Assembly (NCBI RefSeq): GCF_000010085.1
Contig: NC_007712.1
Span: 248,001 to 312,000 of the forward strand
Direction of reading: 5' to 3'
Length of the DNA stretch: 64,000 nucleotides
Source: Sodalis glossinidius str. 'morsitans'
Lineage (GTDB): Bacteria > Pseudomonadota > Gammaproteobacteria > Enterobacterales > Enterobacteriaceae
How positions within the stretch are numbered: the stretch's first letter is position 1; the number at the start of each line of letters is the position of its first letter. Shown here piece after piece: positions 48,906-59,183 of the stretch. Position numbers and translations under genes: made by a program. The notes below the pieces were generated by a model. The model searched no databases. It saw only the letters and a program-made list of their open reading frames with translations, and was not told the DNA's origin.

Positions 48906-49654
48906 TATCCGGGCGCTCCAGCACCATATGCGTCAGCGTGCCGTAAGTGACTTTTTCGCCGTGGGTCAGGTGATGAATATTCCTCTGAATGGCGGTAAAG
49001 CCGTTGTGAATCGCATGGGCGCCCGCCAGACCGCCGTTTTCAAAACCCAGCCCGGAAAGCAGAGTATTGGCTTCCACCACCGCCTCCACCGCGGGCGTGA
49101 CCTTGCGCATCGCAACCGCCTGGGCTTCCACGTAGGTCGCCAGGCCATCGGCGATGCCCGAGGCAAACAGTCGCACCGGCGCCTGGGCGCAGACGGCGGT
49201 ATCCACCAGCACCAATTCCGGATTTTTAGTGTAAAAACGGTAACTGTCGAACACGCCGTCGTTGCTATAAATGACCGACAGCACGGAGCATAGGTGGAGG
49301 CGACGGTCGGCACAATGGCCACCGGATGTTTCATTCATCCACGACCGCCTTGGCGGTATCCAGCGTTTTGCCGCCGCTGAGACCGACCACAACGGCGGTT
49401 TGCTCATCGCGAGCCACCTTCGCCAGACGGAGGATTTCGTTGCCCGATGCCTCGCCGTTAAAACGTTCATAACGGTAGGAGATGTCGGCTGTTTTCAGCG
49501 TGGCCTGCACCCGTTCCCCGGTAATGCCCCACACCACATCGTCCGCAATGAGAAAGGCTTTGCTGCCCAAAGCGGACAGGTAATTACCCAATTCATCCGG
49601 GATGCCGCTACCCTGAACATACTTTACCGGTGACGAAAAGATAAAGTTTCTCAT
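48906..49654 (-). pseudogene. gldA-like glycerol dehydrogenase (iron-containing ADH family), truncated and frameshifted
   Basis: Begins MRNFIFSSPVKYVQGSGIPD at 49654, with the GGKTLDTAKAV cofactor loop (Gly-Gly motif). The frame breaks near 49330 (HPVAIVPTVAST in another frame) and near 49275. FENGGLAGAHAIHNGFTAI carries the metal-binding His residues. The sequence ends near THMVLERP before joining GH15 sequence. A full GldA is about 365 residues; the C-terminal third is missing. The GSGIPDELG start separates it from fucO-type enzymes. Confidence 0.85.
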
Positions 49655-49960
49655 AGTTTTTTACCTCGGTCTTTGTTGATAATAGGAGCCGGCGGGCACC
49701 GGCGTGTGCCAGGGTAGACAGTTGCTACGATTGTAGTACAGACGGGCGGATAGTGAGGGACTGAATATGCCTAAGGCCGTTTTCAATAAAGGGCGCGATC
49801 CCCGAAGGTGCTGACTGTCGGCTGACGATGACGCTAAAAACATAATAAGCTGGTAAGATTGTTGACGCCACCCTGCATTCGCCGGCGATGGAAGATTTGC
49901 GACGCGACCGGTCCCCGGCACGTGTGGCTGCTGCTTAACGATTACGAGATAAATTACGCT
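49655..49960. other. Intergenic stretch without a supported gene
   Basis: About 300 bases between the gldA start and the channel remnant. No coding signal; no clear repeat or hairpin. Confidence 0.4.
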
Positions 49961-51381
49961 ATGCCTAGGTTTTCCAATTGTTGTATGAAGGCTTTTTGGA
50001 TCCTTCTTTTCAGCGTCATGCTGGCGTTTGGCACTCTCTCAACCGGGGCGCGTGCGGATGACGCGCCGGAGGCCGCCGGCGACAGCGCCCTGCAATTAGC
50101 CAGCGACGCCGATACCCTGATGACAGCGTTGCAGCCCGATCGCACGCAGCTACAGGGACAGCTGGACGTGCTGGGGCCGCCGCCGGCTGGCCAGTTTCTC
50201 CGACGATGTGGCCGACGCCTGGCAGCAAGCCTGGTCCCCGGAATGGCGCTTCGGCTCCGCCGCATTGCTGGTGCTGCTGGTGTGGGGGTTCAGCTCGCGT
50301 TGGCTGGATAAACCCCTTGGCTGGTTCAGTATCCATGTTCTGCCCGAAGGTCGCCTGCGCCGCAGCTTTCTCGCCTGCTCCACCGCGCTGGTCACCGTGT
50401 TGAGCGTAGGGGTAGGGGCGTAATTGCTTTATTGGCTGCTCACCCGTCTGCCGGATGTGTCCGACGAACTGGTGGATTTTGCCGATGGCGTGCTGCGTTT
50501 AACGTTTTTTGCCTCGCTCATCGCCGGGCTGGGCCGTGCGTTTTTATCCAACCATCGACCTTCCTGGCGCCTGCCGGCGATCCTTGACGCCATTGCGCTT
50601 GCCATGAAGCTGCCGCCGCTGCTGGCCACGTTCGTGTTGATTTCAGGCGCTATTGAGCAGCTCAACAGCAGCGTCGGCACCAGCGTGTCCACGACCCATT
50701 TTCGGCTATGGGCTTTCGGCGCTGCTCGCGGCTATCGGCAAAACGCTGCTGATTGTGTTTGGCGCCGTGGCCCTGATCAACGGTAATTTCGGCTCCACCA
50801 CGCCGTTGGCGTTGTTGCATAAAGTGCTCGAAGTTTGGGACGGCAAAGGGCTTGAAAAGCTCAATATCGTCCCCGCCCATGTTTTGAACGCCCTGATCTT
50901 TCTGGCAATCGCCCTCTATGTCCTGCGCTCCGCCAGACGCTGGCTGGAAAAAAATTTCCTGCCGAAGACCATGATGGAACCGGGAATGCGTTTCTCGCTG
51001 GTGACGCTGTTTAGCAATGTTGGCTATGTGTTGGGATCCTGCTGGCGCTGTCCACCCTCGGCATACAGTGGAATAATCTGGCCTGGATCTTCAGCGCGCT
51101 GTCGGTGGGGATCGGTTTTGGTCTGCTGGAGGCCTCGCGAGCACGAAGCTATCCAAAGCGCGCCGGCGCCCTCGGTCACTTTCAGCCAGTTGACGCCGTT
51201 GGGTATCGTACTGAGCGTGACCGGTTTCGTCAGCAGTCCGCGCGTAGTGGCATAAACCAAAAGCGATCTGCTGTTCGAGATCCTAAAGCGCCTGCGTGCC
51301 GACGGCATTACGCTGTCGATGCCGCAAAAAATGATTGTAGAGAACGCCAACGTTACCTCTGCGACGCCGACCGAAGCCTGA
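49961..51381 (+). pseudogene. DUF3772-type mechanosensitive (MscS-family) channel, heavily disrupted
   Basis: The ATG at 49961 gives a signal peptide (FWILLFSVMLAFGTLSTGA) and the DUF3772 coil (SDADTLMTALQPDRTQLQGQ). The first frameshift lies near 50185, then SFSDDVADAWQQAW. A TAA lies at 50421. Membrane helices follow (AILDAIALAMKLPPLLATFV; SALLAAIGKTLLIVFGAVAL). Near 51035 the frame slips again before LSTLGIQWNNLAWIFSALSVGIGFG, which is the MscS pore-helix region. The rest of the pore and beta domain is mostly deleted; a tail remnant (LLFEILKRLRADGITLSMPQ) ends at 51381. Normal proteins of this type exceed 750 residues. Confidence 0.75.
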
Positions 51382-51474
51382 TCCTTCCCTCGCCGACCTG
51401 TGAGCGGGCCTGCACAGGCCGGCGCTATAAGCAGGGTGCTGCGGGCGCGGCGCCGTCTGTGACGGCGTTAGCCA

Positions 51475-52004
51475 TCATGGGGCGGTAGTTTGCTGGCCTT
51501 CTCCCAGACTACTCTGCATCAACAGGGTATCTACCCAACGGCCATGTTTAAAGCCCACCGCCGTCAGCTGTCCTATCAATTGAAGCTTTTGATGCAAACG
51601 TAACGAGGCATGATTTTCCGCATTGCCGATAATCGCCAACATCTGACGCCAGCCACCCTGTTCCGCCCGAATAATGGCCTCGCGCAGCAGTAACGAGCCG
51701 AGTCGGCGTCCGGATTTGGCCGGATGAATATACACGGAATCCTCGACGGTGAAACGGTAGGCGTAACGGGGACGATAAGGGGAAAGATAACAATAGCCCA
51801 GCAGTTCGCCGTCTTGCCGGGCCGCAAGCCAAGGCAGCCCTTGCGCCTTTACCGCGCGGTATAGCGGCCCATCATATCATTTAGCTACGGCGGCTCGGTC
51901 TCGAAACTGGCGATACCGTGTTGCACATGCCAGGCATAAATATCACGGATAGCAAGCAGATCCGTTGCTTGGGCATCGCTGATGAGAATAGCCGAATGTG
52001 TCAC
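51475..52004 (-). pseudogene. GNAT acetyltransferase (phosphinothricin acetyltransferase-like), disrupted
   Basis: A GTG at 52004 starts VTHSAILISDAQATDLLAIR, then IYAWHVQHGIASFETEPP and a TAG (51890). Pieces in shifted frames carry LPWLAARQDGELLGYCYLSP. The acetyl-CoA loop region is VYIHPAKSGRRLGSLLLREA, followed by NAENHASLRLHQKL and a final VDTLLMQ. The order fits the Pat/Bar-like family (about 170-180 residues). Lesions: one nonsense codon, frameshifts near 51850 and 51760, and loss of GF before QLIG. Confidence 0.8.
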
Positions 52005-52467
52005 TGTACCCCCTGAAAGATGTTCTGTTGTTAATAACAGATAACACGAATAATAGTTAAACCTAGCCTCGCCAAACTATTAGCGCCATAACAAAAATGT
52101 CGTCGCAGCCAAACGCCCACGTGGCCTGCCTGTCGCCAGGATTTTGGCGGCGGCAACCGGCTGTCTCCAGACAGTGCCGCTAGCCGTTATCAGCGCTATC
52201 GGGTCGTGACGATATTTAATTAGTATGGTATTGATTTATGTATGTCACAAGGTGATCGATGAATAAAAAATGGATCGCATGTTTTTCATGTAACAAATGT
52301 AATAAGTGCCACCATATTCCCGTGGCAACCCCCTTTTGTTAAACTCAAACGGCTGATAATACTATTGTGCTGGGGAGCTGATGACCCATGGAAGAGATGT
52401 CATCGCACGCGTGTATGGCCTCAAGTAGTTAGCGTCGTAGTAAACCATAGGAGACAGTGAGGAAACA
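52005..52467. other. AT-rich region with a tiny Cys-rich frame
   Basis: No normal gene. A 27-codon frame from the ATG at 52259 to TAA at 52342 encodes MNKKWIACFSCNKCNKCHHI and a final Cys; the clustered CxxCxxCxxC is unusual but the frame has no good ribosome site. The remaining sequence is AT-rich and probably carries the promoter of the small gene at 52468. Confidence 0.3.
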
Positions 52468-52653
52468 ATGAATATTGCGCATTATCTCGAATTGCAGGGC
52501 ATGAAAAAAGGCAGACTGGAGGGATTGATGGAAGGCATGCGCAAAGGGATGCTTGAAGGGTTGCTGGAGGGCATGGACAAGGGCAGGTTGGAAGGCAAGA
52601 AAGAAGGTCGCAGACAAGCCACGCTAAGCATCTGCATGCGGAATATTTCATAA
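52468..52653 (+). pseudogene. C-terminal remnant of an Rpn-family nuclease (YhgA-like)
   Basis: The frame reads MNIAHYLELQGMKKGRLEGL and continues with repeating MEGMRKGMLEGLLEGMDKGR to KKEGRRQATLS. Such a K/E-G-M ladder after an amphipathic start is typical of the C-terminal tail of Rpn recombination-promoting nucleases. The PD-(D/E)XK domain is absent. The ATG has AGGAGAC upstream, so the peptide might still be made. It could alternatively be an independent small protein. Confidence 0.5.
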
Positions 52654-52937
52654 AATTAGTTTAATAGGTTCTTTACCTTATTCCATTCTCCGTTAAAATG
52701 GGAAGGCGCCTTCATTCTGTTAATCGTGAATAATTAGTTTTACTTAATAATTATTAATAACATCGGAATAACCGAAAACCAAAACTGAATTAGGGTGATT
52801 CTGAATTGTTATCGCTCTCAGGCTAAGAAAAAAGCCGCGCGGAAATATTGTTTCCATAAAAATCCAAGTAAGGTTTAGTCTTACAGCGCTATCATATAAT
52901 TGAAAGAAAATTGCTCTGTAAATACCGAAGTCGTTAA
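52654..52937. other. AT-rich non-coding stretch
   Basis: No supported frame between the Rpn tail and the IS256 remnant. Strongly AT-rich. Confidence 0.4.
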
Positions 52938-53725
52938 GAGTTATTATCAAATCTGGTGTATGGCGATCAGGCTACGCTCTGCTCTGATGCTTCGTGAATC
53001 TGTTCTCCATCCTGAAATTGGACGTTGTTTACCACCAGGGTCAGCAGGTCAAATCCTCTTAGCCGGTTCCAGCTTTTCTGAGCAGACTGGAGCAGCTTAA
53101 ATACCATTGACAGGGTGGTTTCTCTCGAACCACACTTCTTTGCGCGTCTGCTTCGTAGCCTCACAGTCGCAAACGTAGCGCGTATCGCTTAAATCACGCA
53201 GGCACCATTGCCTGTGCTCTTCAAGCCATTGCTGTTTTAGTCTGCTGATGGTACTCGCGGAGAGGCCGTGGGCTTTTTCACCGAGTAGCGCCCCAGGGCT
53301 TCATGAAAATCACCGGTGGATATGTCTCGCAGGTACAGCCATGGCAGCAACGCGCTGTTGAAGCATATTCCGTCGCCGCTGCGATCCCTGACCTTAGGCA
53401 CTTTAATTTCAACATCGCCAATACCCGTCTGTATGGTTCGCTGTGGTAAATAACCGTTACGGACGACGGCATGACGCCCATCGTCAAGACGGCGTTCAGC
53501 ATGGCTTCGAGCTCAGCCTCAACGACGGCGGCCATCAGTTGTCTGGCACCATGACGGATGAGTTCATGCAAGGGCTCACTGGTAATATCTGGTTCTGCGG
53601 AGACACCTGTAGGGTAGACTTTTTCATGGCGTATCATTTCTCTGTTGTTGAAATCATCCACGGAATCAATCAGCAGGATACGCCACCCTCTCCGAAACCT
53701 CATACACCAGAAATGAGCATAACTC
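52938..53725 (-). mobile_element. IS256-family element, internally deleted, without target duplication
   Basis: Both ends match those of the element at 10994 (GAGTTATTATC at 52938; reverse of GAGTTATGCTC ending 53725). Flanks differ (AGTCGTTAA left, CCCACATAA right), so one side has been rearranged since insertion. About 530 bp of the transposase middle is missing: the codons for DTRYVYFW are joined to those for FATVRLRSRR at a shared TTT. It keeps the two segments lost from the other copy. Confidence 0.9.
52967..53640 (-). pseudogene. IS256-family transposase remnant
   Basis: The N-terminal part from about 53630 reads STLQV-like sequence, then EPLHELIRHGARQLMAAVVE and AELEAMLNA. A frameshift separates LDDGRHAVVRNGYLPQRTI. 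The central catalytic block is deleted. The tail (RAKKCGSRETTLSMVFKLLQ to SEQSVA) ends at 52967. One of the missing residues is the first catalytic Asp. Confidence 0.85.
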
Positions 53726-53932
53726 CCCACATAAGCGATATAGGTTAGTATTTTGTCTGCACGGACTAAAGAATTACACCCTTTACCACCTATGATAACT
53801 CCTGATTCTATGACAATAAGTTTATCGCATATAAAAATGCAAAAATACGCTTAGTTCAGCATGCTGAACCAGGTTAGGGTAAGGAAACGTGATCTAATAT
53901 ATGTTTTATGAGATGCGTCGTGTTTTGGCGAA
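53726..53932. other. AT-rich junction DNA with a 16-base palindrome
   Basis: Between the IS256 and IS903 remnants. GTTCAGCATGCTGAAC (53854-53869) is a perfect palindrome. No gene. Confidence 0.45.
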
Positions 53933-54945
53933 CAGATCACTACCGTCATTTCAATATCAGCACTCCATGGCAAAGCAAAAGTTTAAAATAACCAACTGGT
54001 CCACTTACAACAAAGCTCTCAAGCAGCGCGGGGCTCTGACGATATGGCTGGATGAGTCGGCAATTGTTGCATGGACGGAAAAAACAACGCCTGAACGGGG
54101 CGTGGCCGGCCGCTTCACTACGCATATGGCTATCACCACTGTTCTGATCGATGAAACGCGTGTTTGGCCTTTCGTTAAGGGCTTTACAGGGCTTCGTTAA
54201 CGCCATTTTTAAACTGATGGTGCTGCCGCTAAGATGCCCAGACTACTCGCTGATCAGCAAGCGAGCAAAGACAGTTAAGATCAGCATAAAAACACCGACC
54301 CGTGGTGAAATCTCACCTCTAGTCATTGACGGAACCGGCCTGAAGGTCTTTGGCGAAGGCGAATGGAAAGTCCGACAGCATGGTGCCGACAGACGGAGGG
54401 TGTGGCGTAAGCTGCATATGGCCGCAGACAGTGTAACGCATGAGATTATCTGTGCTGACTTATCGCTCAGCGGTACGACGGATACTCAGGCCCTACCAGC
54501 TCTGATAAACCAGACCCAGCGGAAAATCAGGGAAGCGTCGGCTGATGGCGCTTACGATACCCGCTACTGTCATGATGCGCTGCTGAGGAAGAAAATAAGG
54601 CCTCTTATTCCTCCACGGGGTGAGGCGCAATATTGGCCAGACCGATACCATGAGCGTAACTACGCCGTTGTGAATCAGCGTCTAAGCGGCAGTAACGATG
54701 TATGGAAAAAGCAAGTGGGCTATCATTGACGCTCAGTGGCTGAAACAGCTATATTCCGGTTCAAAACGCTTCTGGGCGCTCATCTAAGTCTACGTGACTA
54801 TGATGCGCAGGTAGGTGAGGCAATGGCGATGGTCAAAGCGCTTAACAAAATGACGCTGTTAGGAATGCCGAACAGCATCCGGATCGCATAACAATCGATC
54901 TGCTAGGGGGGTGTAGTCACAAGTTCTGATTTATTCAACAAAGCC
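53933..54945 (+). mobile_element. IS903-type element lacking its left end
   Basis: Homology to the other copies starts at about 53933 (CAGATCACTACCGTC), so the left inverted repeat and some 50 bases are missing. The right repeat ends at 54945. No target duplication can exist. It lies next to the IS256 remnant. Confidence 0.9.
53967..54891 (+). pseudogene. IS903-type transposase with frameshift and nonsense codon
   Basis: MAKQKFKITNWSTYNKALKQ from 53967 through WLDESAIVAW (first catalytic Asp) and HMAITTVLI, then a shift near 54155 into LSLRALQGFVNAIFKLM. GTGLKVFGEGEWKVRQ is present. At 54727-54729 an Arg CGA has become TGA (KQVGYH then stop, where the other copies read HRRSVAE). The tail to NSIRIA follows in frame. 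The least deleted transposase of the four copies. Confidence 0.92.
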
Positions 54946-55071
54946 GTCCCGAGCATGATTTTTTTTGGGTTTAGCTCATCCCAAAATTCTGATATTTTAT
55001 TATATAATGTGCACCGACGATACAGCATAACTTTGAAAAGGCCCCCTGCCTCGATTTAGCATAATCAGCTA

Positions 55072-55380
55072 ATGGCCATCGCTCTCTCGCCACTGAATGC
55101 GATGAATGCGATCACTGATGTAGATAAATTTATATCTGTTTATAATATAGTGGATGCCACCCCCGGCGCCCCTTTATTCCCTATCGCCTATTCTCTACTC
55201 ACTCAACAATCAGGTTATCCCCTACGCTATCAATGGCTGATATTAGAAGCGTTGTCTTATAGTTCGATGAAATATTTACCTCCCTCACACTTGTTCATAA
55301 TGGCATTGAGAAGGACGCTCAGAACGAGACTCAAGATATCTATCGTTACACCCGTTTTTCGCTTACGCCGTAAAATATAG
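55072..55380 (+). CDS. Unrecognised small protein or remnant, 102 codons
   Basis: The frame opens MAIALSPLNAMNAITDVDKF and runs with a mixed hydrophobic composition (PIAYSLLTQQSGYPLRYQWL) to RLRRKI and a TAG at 55378. The open frame may begin upstream of the ATG. No signal peptide and no known motif. The basic C-terminus after ALRRTLRTRLK looks like out-of-frame translation, so it may be a truncated gene. Flanked by IS903 and a gap. Confidence 0.35.
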   Translation: MAIALSPLNAMNAITDVDKFISVYNIVDATPGAPLFPIAYSLLTQQSGYPLRYQWLILEALSYSSMKYLPPSHLFIMALRRTLRTRLKISIVTPVFRLRRKI

Positions 55381-55726
55381 GCGCCAAGTTCGGCGGCTGT
55401 TTCTCGTGCAATGGATCCTGATACCAAAGGGGAAGTTGGAACGACTAACGAATCTGATATGCAGTAGCAAAAAGGGTTCTTGACGCCAATGTAACCATTA
55501 CCGATAGACTTCGGGCATTACCATGCCTTAATCAGCCAAGATGTTCTGTCAACCGGCACACGTTAAAGCAAATTGGGATCCGGACATAATTCAATTATCT
55601 GCCCACTATTGTTTTGGCAAATCGCGAACCATTGTTGATTTTAAACAGCTTCGACTAAGGATGTCTGAGTTCTGTTCCTTAAGGCATCGGTGGCGCAAGA
55701 TGTTGGGTCAAGGCCAATAGTAAACA
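55381..55726. other. Intergenic stretch without a supported gene
   Basis: About 345 bases, no continuous frame, no clear repeat. It probably contains decayed coding DNA I cannot identify. Confidence 0.35.
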
Positions 55727-56484
55727 TCACGCGCGTTTACTGGCCAACCCGCAGCTCACGGCGATGAACGCGGACATGGGAACTAACCAAGCTGTTCCCT
55801 GCGCAACATCGGTATAAAAGCTGCCCAGCAGCGTATTGTCGAGAAAACCAATACCAATTTGTATAAATCCCAGCAGCGCCGAGGCACTGCCTGCCTTCTC
55901 CGCCTGCCTTTCCATCGCAAAGCTGGTTAGACCCGGTGCCACCAGTGCGTTGCCAAAGACCCAAATCGCCGCGGGACTTATCCATACCCAGACCGCGGGG
56001 ACGCACAGGTGAGGCAGTAGTAAAAACAGTATCCCGCCGAGCGCAATGACCGATACCCCTAGCCGGATAATAGAAGTCAATGAATGGAGTCGTAACAAAC
56101 GGTTGGCGAGCAGAGAACCGGTAATGTACGAGCCCGTTTGGAACATCATCACTAATCCGAAGCTGAAAGTGGAAAGTCTGAGCCGATAGATCAAGACAAA
56201 CGGCAGCGCAATGGAAAGCGTATAAATTCCACCCACGCCGCTACCGATGGATAGCGCCGGCAGTACAAAGTGGCGTTGCATTAGCAGGCGATAATAATGA
56301 TCAAACGTCGTCAGTAATCGCAGCGGCGCGCGCCGGTTGAGCGTTTCATGCGTCATTAACCACAGCGTTGCCATTGTTAGCAAGGCATAACCCAGCATGA
56401 TGGCAAAAACCGCGCGCCAGGTGGTGAACATGATTGTCACTGCGCCCAATGCCGGCGAAAGCAGCGGTATGCTTACAAGTAGGC
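55727..56484 (-). pseudogene. C-terminal two-thirds of a Bcr/CflA-type MFS drug exporter, truncated by an IS3-family remnant
   Basis: Begins abruptly at about 56484 with SIPLLSPALGAVTIMFTTWR, the conserved loop before helix 6 in Bcr/CflA transporters. Helices follow: VFAIMLGYALLTMATLWLM, LVMMFQTGSYITGSLLANRL, ISPAAIWVFGNALVAPGLTS and a long final membrane region ending GLASKRA at 55727. The N-terminal five helices are missing, replaced by IS3 DNA. No lesion within the part that remains. The substrate cannot be inferred. Confidence 0.8.
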
Positions 56485-57070
56485 TGCGGACAACTTAACA
56501 GCCGCAGCTCTTTCATGAGCCTGCTGGCAAGCCATCGTCCCATCCGAAAGCCTATCATCGTTGCCATAGTTGCGATACTTCTTGCGCCGGCAGAACCATG
56601 GCTGATGTTATGCACCTCCAGAACCTGGCTGCGTAATACAGCCCGCCTGCCGTCTGGCTTTTCAGAACAGTTTTTCCAGTATTTGTAGCTGCTGCGATTA
56701 ACCCCGAACACGTGGCAGAATATGACCACAGGATAACTCGCCCTGAGTTTCCCGATTAACGAGAACTGTTCAGGTAATCTGACATCAAGAGCGCGGTAGC
56801 CTTTTTTGCTATTTCATTTTCACTTCAATACGCTGTGTCATTTCTTCAGCTCGCGTATTTCGATTTGTTCCGGAGTTATGGGGTAGGCTTTTGATGTTTT
56901 TCCCCGTCATTCATTACGCGGCTGCTTCACCCATCGTGTCATGGTAGAAAGTCCAACATCCATAGCACTGGCCGCATCTGAAACGGTGTAGTTCTGAGGT
57001 GAGCATATCACCTCTGTTCAGGTGGCCAAATTCAGTGTGCCACTACCTATACAGGCGCGAGGCGACAGTC
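56484..57070 (-). mobile_element. IS3-family insertion sequence remnant (orfA tail and orfB start)
   Basis: The orfA-type region (57000-56790) has MDVGLSTMTRWVKQ, then SKAYPITPEQIEIRELKK, the characteristic end of IS3 OrfA, with stops. OrfB begins near 56730 with FGVNRSSYKYWKN and RSQVLEVHNISHGSAGARSI, then MIGFRMGRWLASRLMKEL, and is cut at about 56484 where MFS sequence starts. The integrase core (DDE) is absent. Ends of the IS were not identified. Confidence 0.8.
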
Positions 57071-57420
57071 AGCGTCGAGCGTGCCTCTATTCTCTGCTTC
57101 ATCGATGACTTTCTATGGCGATAAGATTGCGGTTATCACCCGTCCAATACAATCGCCAGCAGGAGGAACGCACTTCGCCGCTTATGGCCGGAAGTCCCGT
57201 TATCTCACGGATAGCCTGCTTTGCTGGGGTAGCGATGTGCAAACTCCGCTAAAGCCAGTTTCTGCTCCTGATAATTTATTCGCCTCCGACAGATTGCCCA
57301 GGTAAAAACTGACGGTGCCCGGAGCAACGCGATGCTTTGTGCATCACGTTATTACCTCTGCCGCCTCTAGGCCCTTTTCCTTGCCGCTCGCCCGCTGCTT
57401 AGCGGGCCGGTTCTCTTAAG
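57071..57420. other. Gap between IS3 remnant and the sugar cluster
   Basis: An open stretch on the plus strand (57081-57305) has no recognisable motif and no ribosome site. Otherwise no gene seen. Confidence 0.35.
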
Positions 57421-57422
57421 CC

Positions 57423-58438
57423 TTACAGGGCGCGTGAATATAATTGTTTGATATCGTCGATGCCGGCTGTGCGGGGATTACCGCCGGTACAAACGTCCTC
57501 CAGGGCCGCTGGGCGAGCTGGGGAATATACTCGGGGTTCACCCCGACCTGGCCTAACCCTCGGGGAATGTCGACATCGCGGCACAGTGTTTTCACTGCCT
57601 CGACCGCCATCTGGCGTGCCTGCGCTATATCCACACTCTGAGCATCGCTTATTCCCAAAGCTATCGCGATATGGCGATATTTTTCACCGGTGTTCTCTGC
57701 GTTCCAGGCCATAACATGCGGCAGTAAAATGGCATTCGCCACGCCGTGCGGTAAATTATAAAACGCGCCCAAGGGGTGCGCCATGCCGTGCACCAGTCCA
57801 GGACCGACGTTGGAGAAGCCCATGCCGGCGATATATTGCGCCAGGGCCATACCTTCTCCTCCCGAGGCATGACCGGCGACGGAGTCTCTCAAGGAACGGG
57901 CAATGAGTTCGATGGTTTTCAAATGCAGCATGTCGGTCATTTCCCAGGCGCCGCGTGTTATATAACCTTCAATTGCGTGGGTGAGCGCATCGATCCGGTG
58001 GCGGTTTTCAATGAAGCGGGCATACTGGCCATCATATCGGCATCGACAATCGATACGAACGGAATATCATGGGGGTCGATACAAACGAATTTACGCCGTT
58101 TCTCTTCATCGGTAATGACATAATTAATAGTCACTTCAGCGGCGGTGCCCGCCGTGGTAGGCACGGCAATAATCGGCGCGGCTTTGGCGAAAAGCTTCAA
58201 GACCCCTTTTTAACACCACGATGGTTGGATTGGGCATAACCTCATCAAAGAGCGCGTAATCGAGATTATTTTCTTGCAGGAGCGTGGTGATTTTATCCAC
58301 TACCCGGCAGTCGCGCAGGACTTTATCCGTCACCACCAGGCCTTTACGGTAGCCGCGCCGAGTAACTTCCTCGACGATATGTGCGATAGCGCCGGCGCCA
58401 AACCAGGCCGTTTCATTTAAAATTATTCTGTAAGCCAT
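57423..58438 (-). pseudogene. fucO: fucO-like lactaldehyde reductase, deleted and frameshifted
   Basis: Group III iron-dependent ADH that reduces L-lactaldehyde to propanediol. MAYRIILNETAWFGAGAIAH begins at 58438. After RGLEAF some 55-60 residues, including the GGGSPQD cofactor loop, are missing. The sequence resumes with VPTTAGTAAEVTINYVITDE. The frame slips again near 57985 (KTATG), followed by the metal-ligand region GLVHGMAHPLGAFYNLPHGVAN. A final slip near 57490 leaves DDIKQLYSRAL out of frame. Downstream-most gene of the deoxy-sugar cluster; it would remove the lactaldehyde made by the aldolase. Confidence 0.9.
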
Positions 58439-58471
58439 TTTATTCTCCTTGAAAAAAATAATGGATAGGAA

Positions 58472-58815
58472 TGTTTATGACTGGCTGCTTTTTTCGACTA
58501 ATAATAAGTGTTGTGTTGCCAGCACGCAGCCGCCCCGTTGATTTACTACTTCAAGCTGTTCCGTCACCAGGCCGTAGCCCGGTCTACGCGGATGGTCCTT
58601 TTTTCGCTGATGGACACTTTCACCTGCAAGGTATCACCAATAAAAACTGGTTCAGGAAAATTTAATTTTTCATAGCCATAGGTCATGGCGCGGGAATTAA
58701 TATCACCCGCGGTCATGCCGGCGTGTAATACAATATCGCTTTCAGTGATGGTGCGTCCCGTTGTGGTGCGGGTTTCGCCCAGCACAAATTCCTCGAAATA
58801 TTTATCGATAAACAT
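58472..58815 (-). pseudogene. MaoC-family (hot-dog fold) dehydratase-like protein, deleted and frameshifted
   Basis: From MFIDKYFEEFVLGETRTTTG at 58815: ITESDIVLHAG should lead to the MaoC catalytic Asp-His segment but jumps after about 30 missing residues to MTAGDINSRAMTYGYEKLNF. PVFIGDTLQVKVSISEKR is conserved. A slip near 58575 puts VTEQLEVVNQRGGCVLATQH out of frame; it ends near EKSSQS at 58472. Its place in the sugar cluster is unexplained by known fucose chemistry. Confidence 0.78.
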
Positions 58816-58836
58816 AACTCTACTCCGGGCCGACGG

Positions 58837-59168
58837 TTAATCCAGGTGGTAGACTTCTTCCATATTCGTCCATAATTCCCCTGGCGTACGTGTTGCAAGC
58901 GGCGTCAGGCAGGGACGCATTCCGCCCACCATTTCTTAGTAACCGGATCCACAGCCATTTTTTTCATGTCTTCTTGATAATTGTCGCCATGATATTCGTA
59001 ATAACTAAATAGATAGCCATCCTTAAAGTAAATAGAATAGTTGGCAATATTACATTTTTTGATCATGGCATTAACATCGGGCCAAGGATTAGCATGTAAT
59101 TGTGCATAATAGGCATATTTGTCCGGCTTAACTTTTATCACGCCTCCAAAACGCCGAATTGACTTCAT
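58837..59168 (-). pseudogene. L-rhamnose/L-fucose mutarotase family protein (RhaM-like), one frameshift
   Basis: MKSIRRFGGVIKVKPDKYAY from 59168, then LHANPWPDVNAMIKKCNIAN, YSIYFKDGYLFSYYEYHGDN and VTKKWWAECVP. The W-P-V-MIKKCNI-NYSI-LFSYYEY pattern is typical of the RhaM/YiiL superfamily (about 104-110 residues). A one- or two-base slip near 58915 then puts the conserved ending LWTNMEEVYHLD in another frame (TAA 58837). Only this lesion is visible, so loss is recent. It would interconvert sugar anomers before oxidation. It precedes the MaoC-like gene by about 22 bases. Confidence 0.82.
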
Positions 59169-59183
59169 GGCAAATCCTCCCTA

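Noticed and set aside
52938..53725. Target duplication around the second IS256 copy
   Set aside because: The 9 bases on each side (AGTCGTTAA and CCCACATAA) do not match, so no duplication is claimed.
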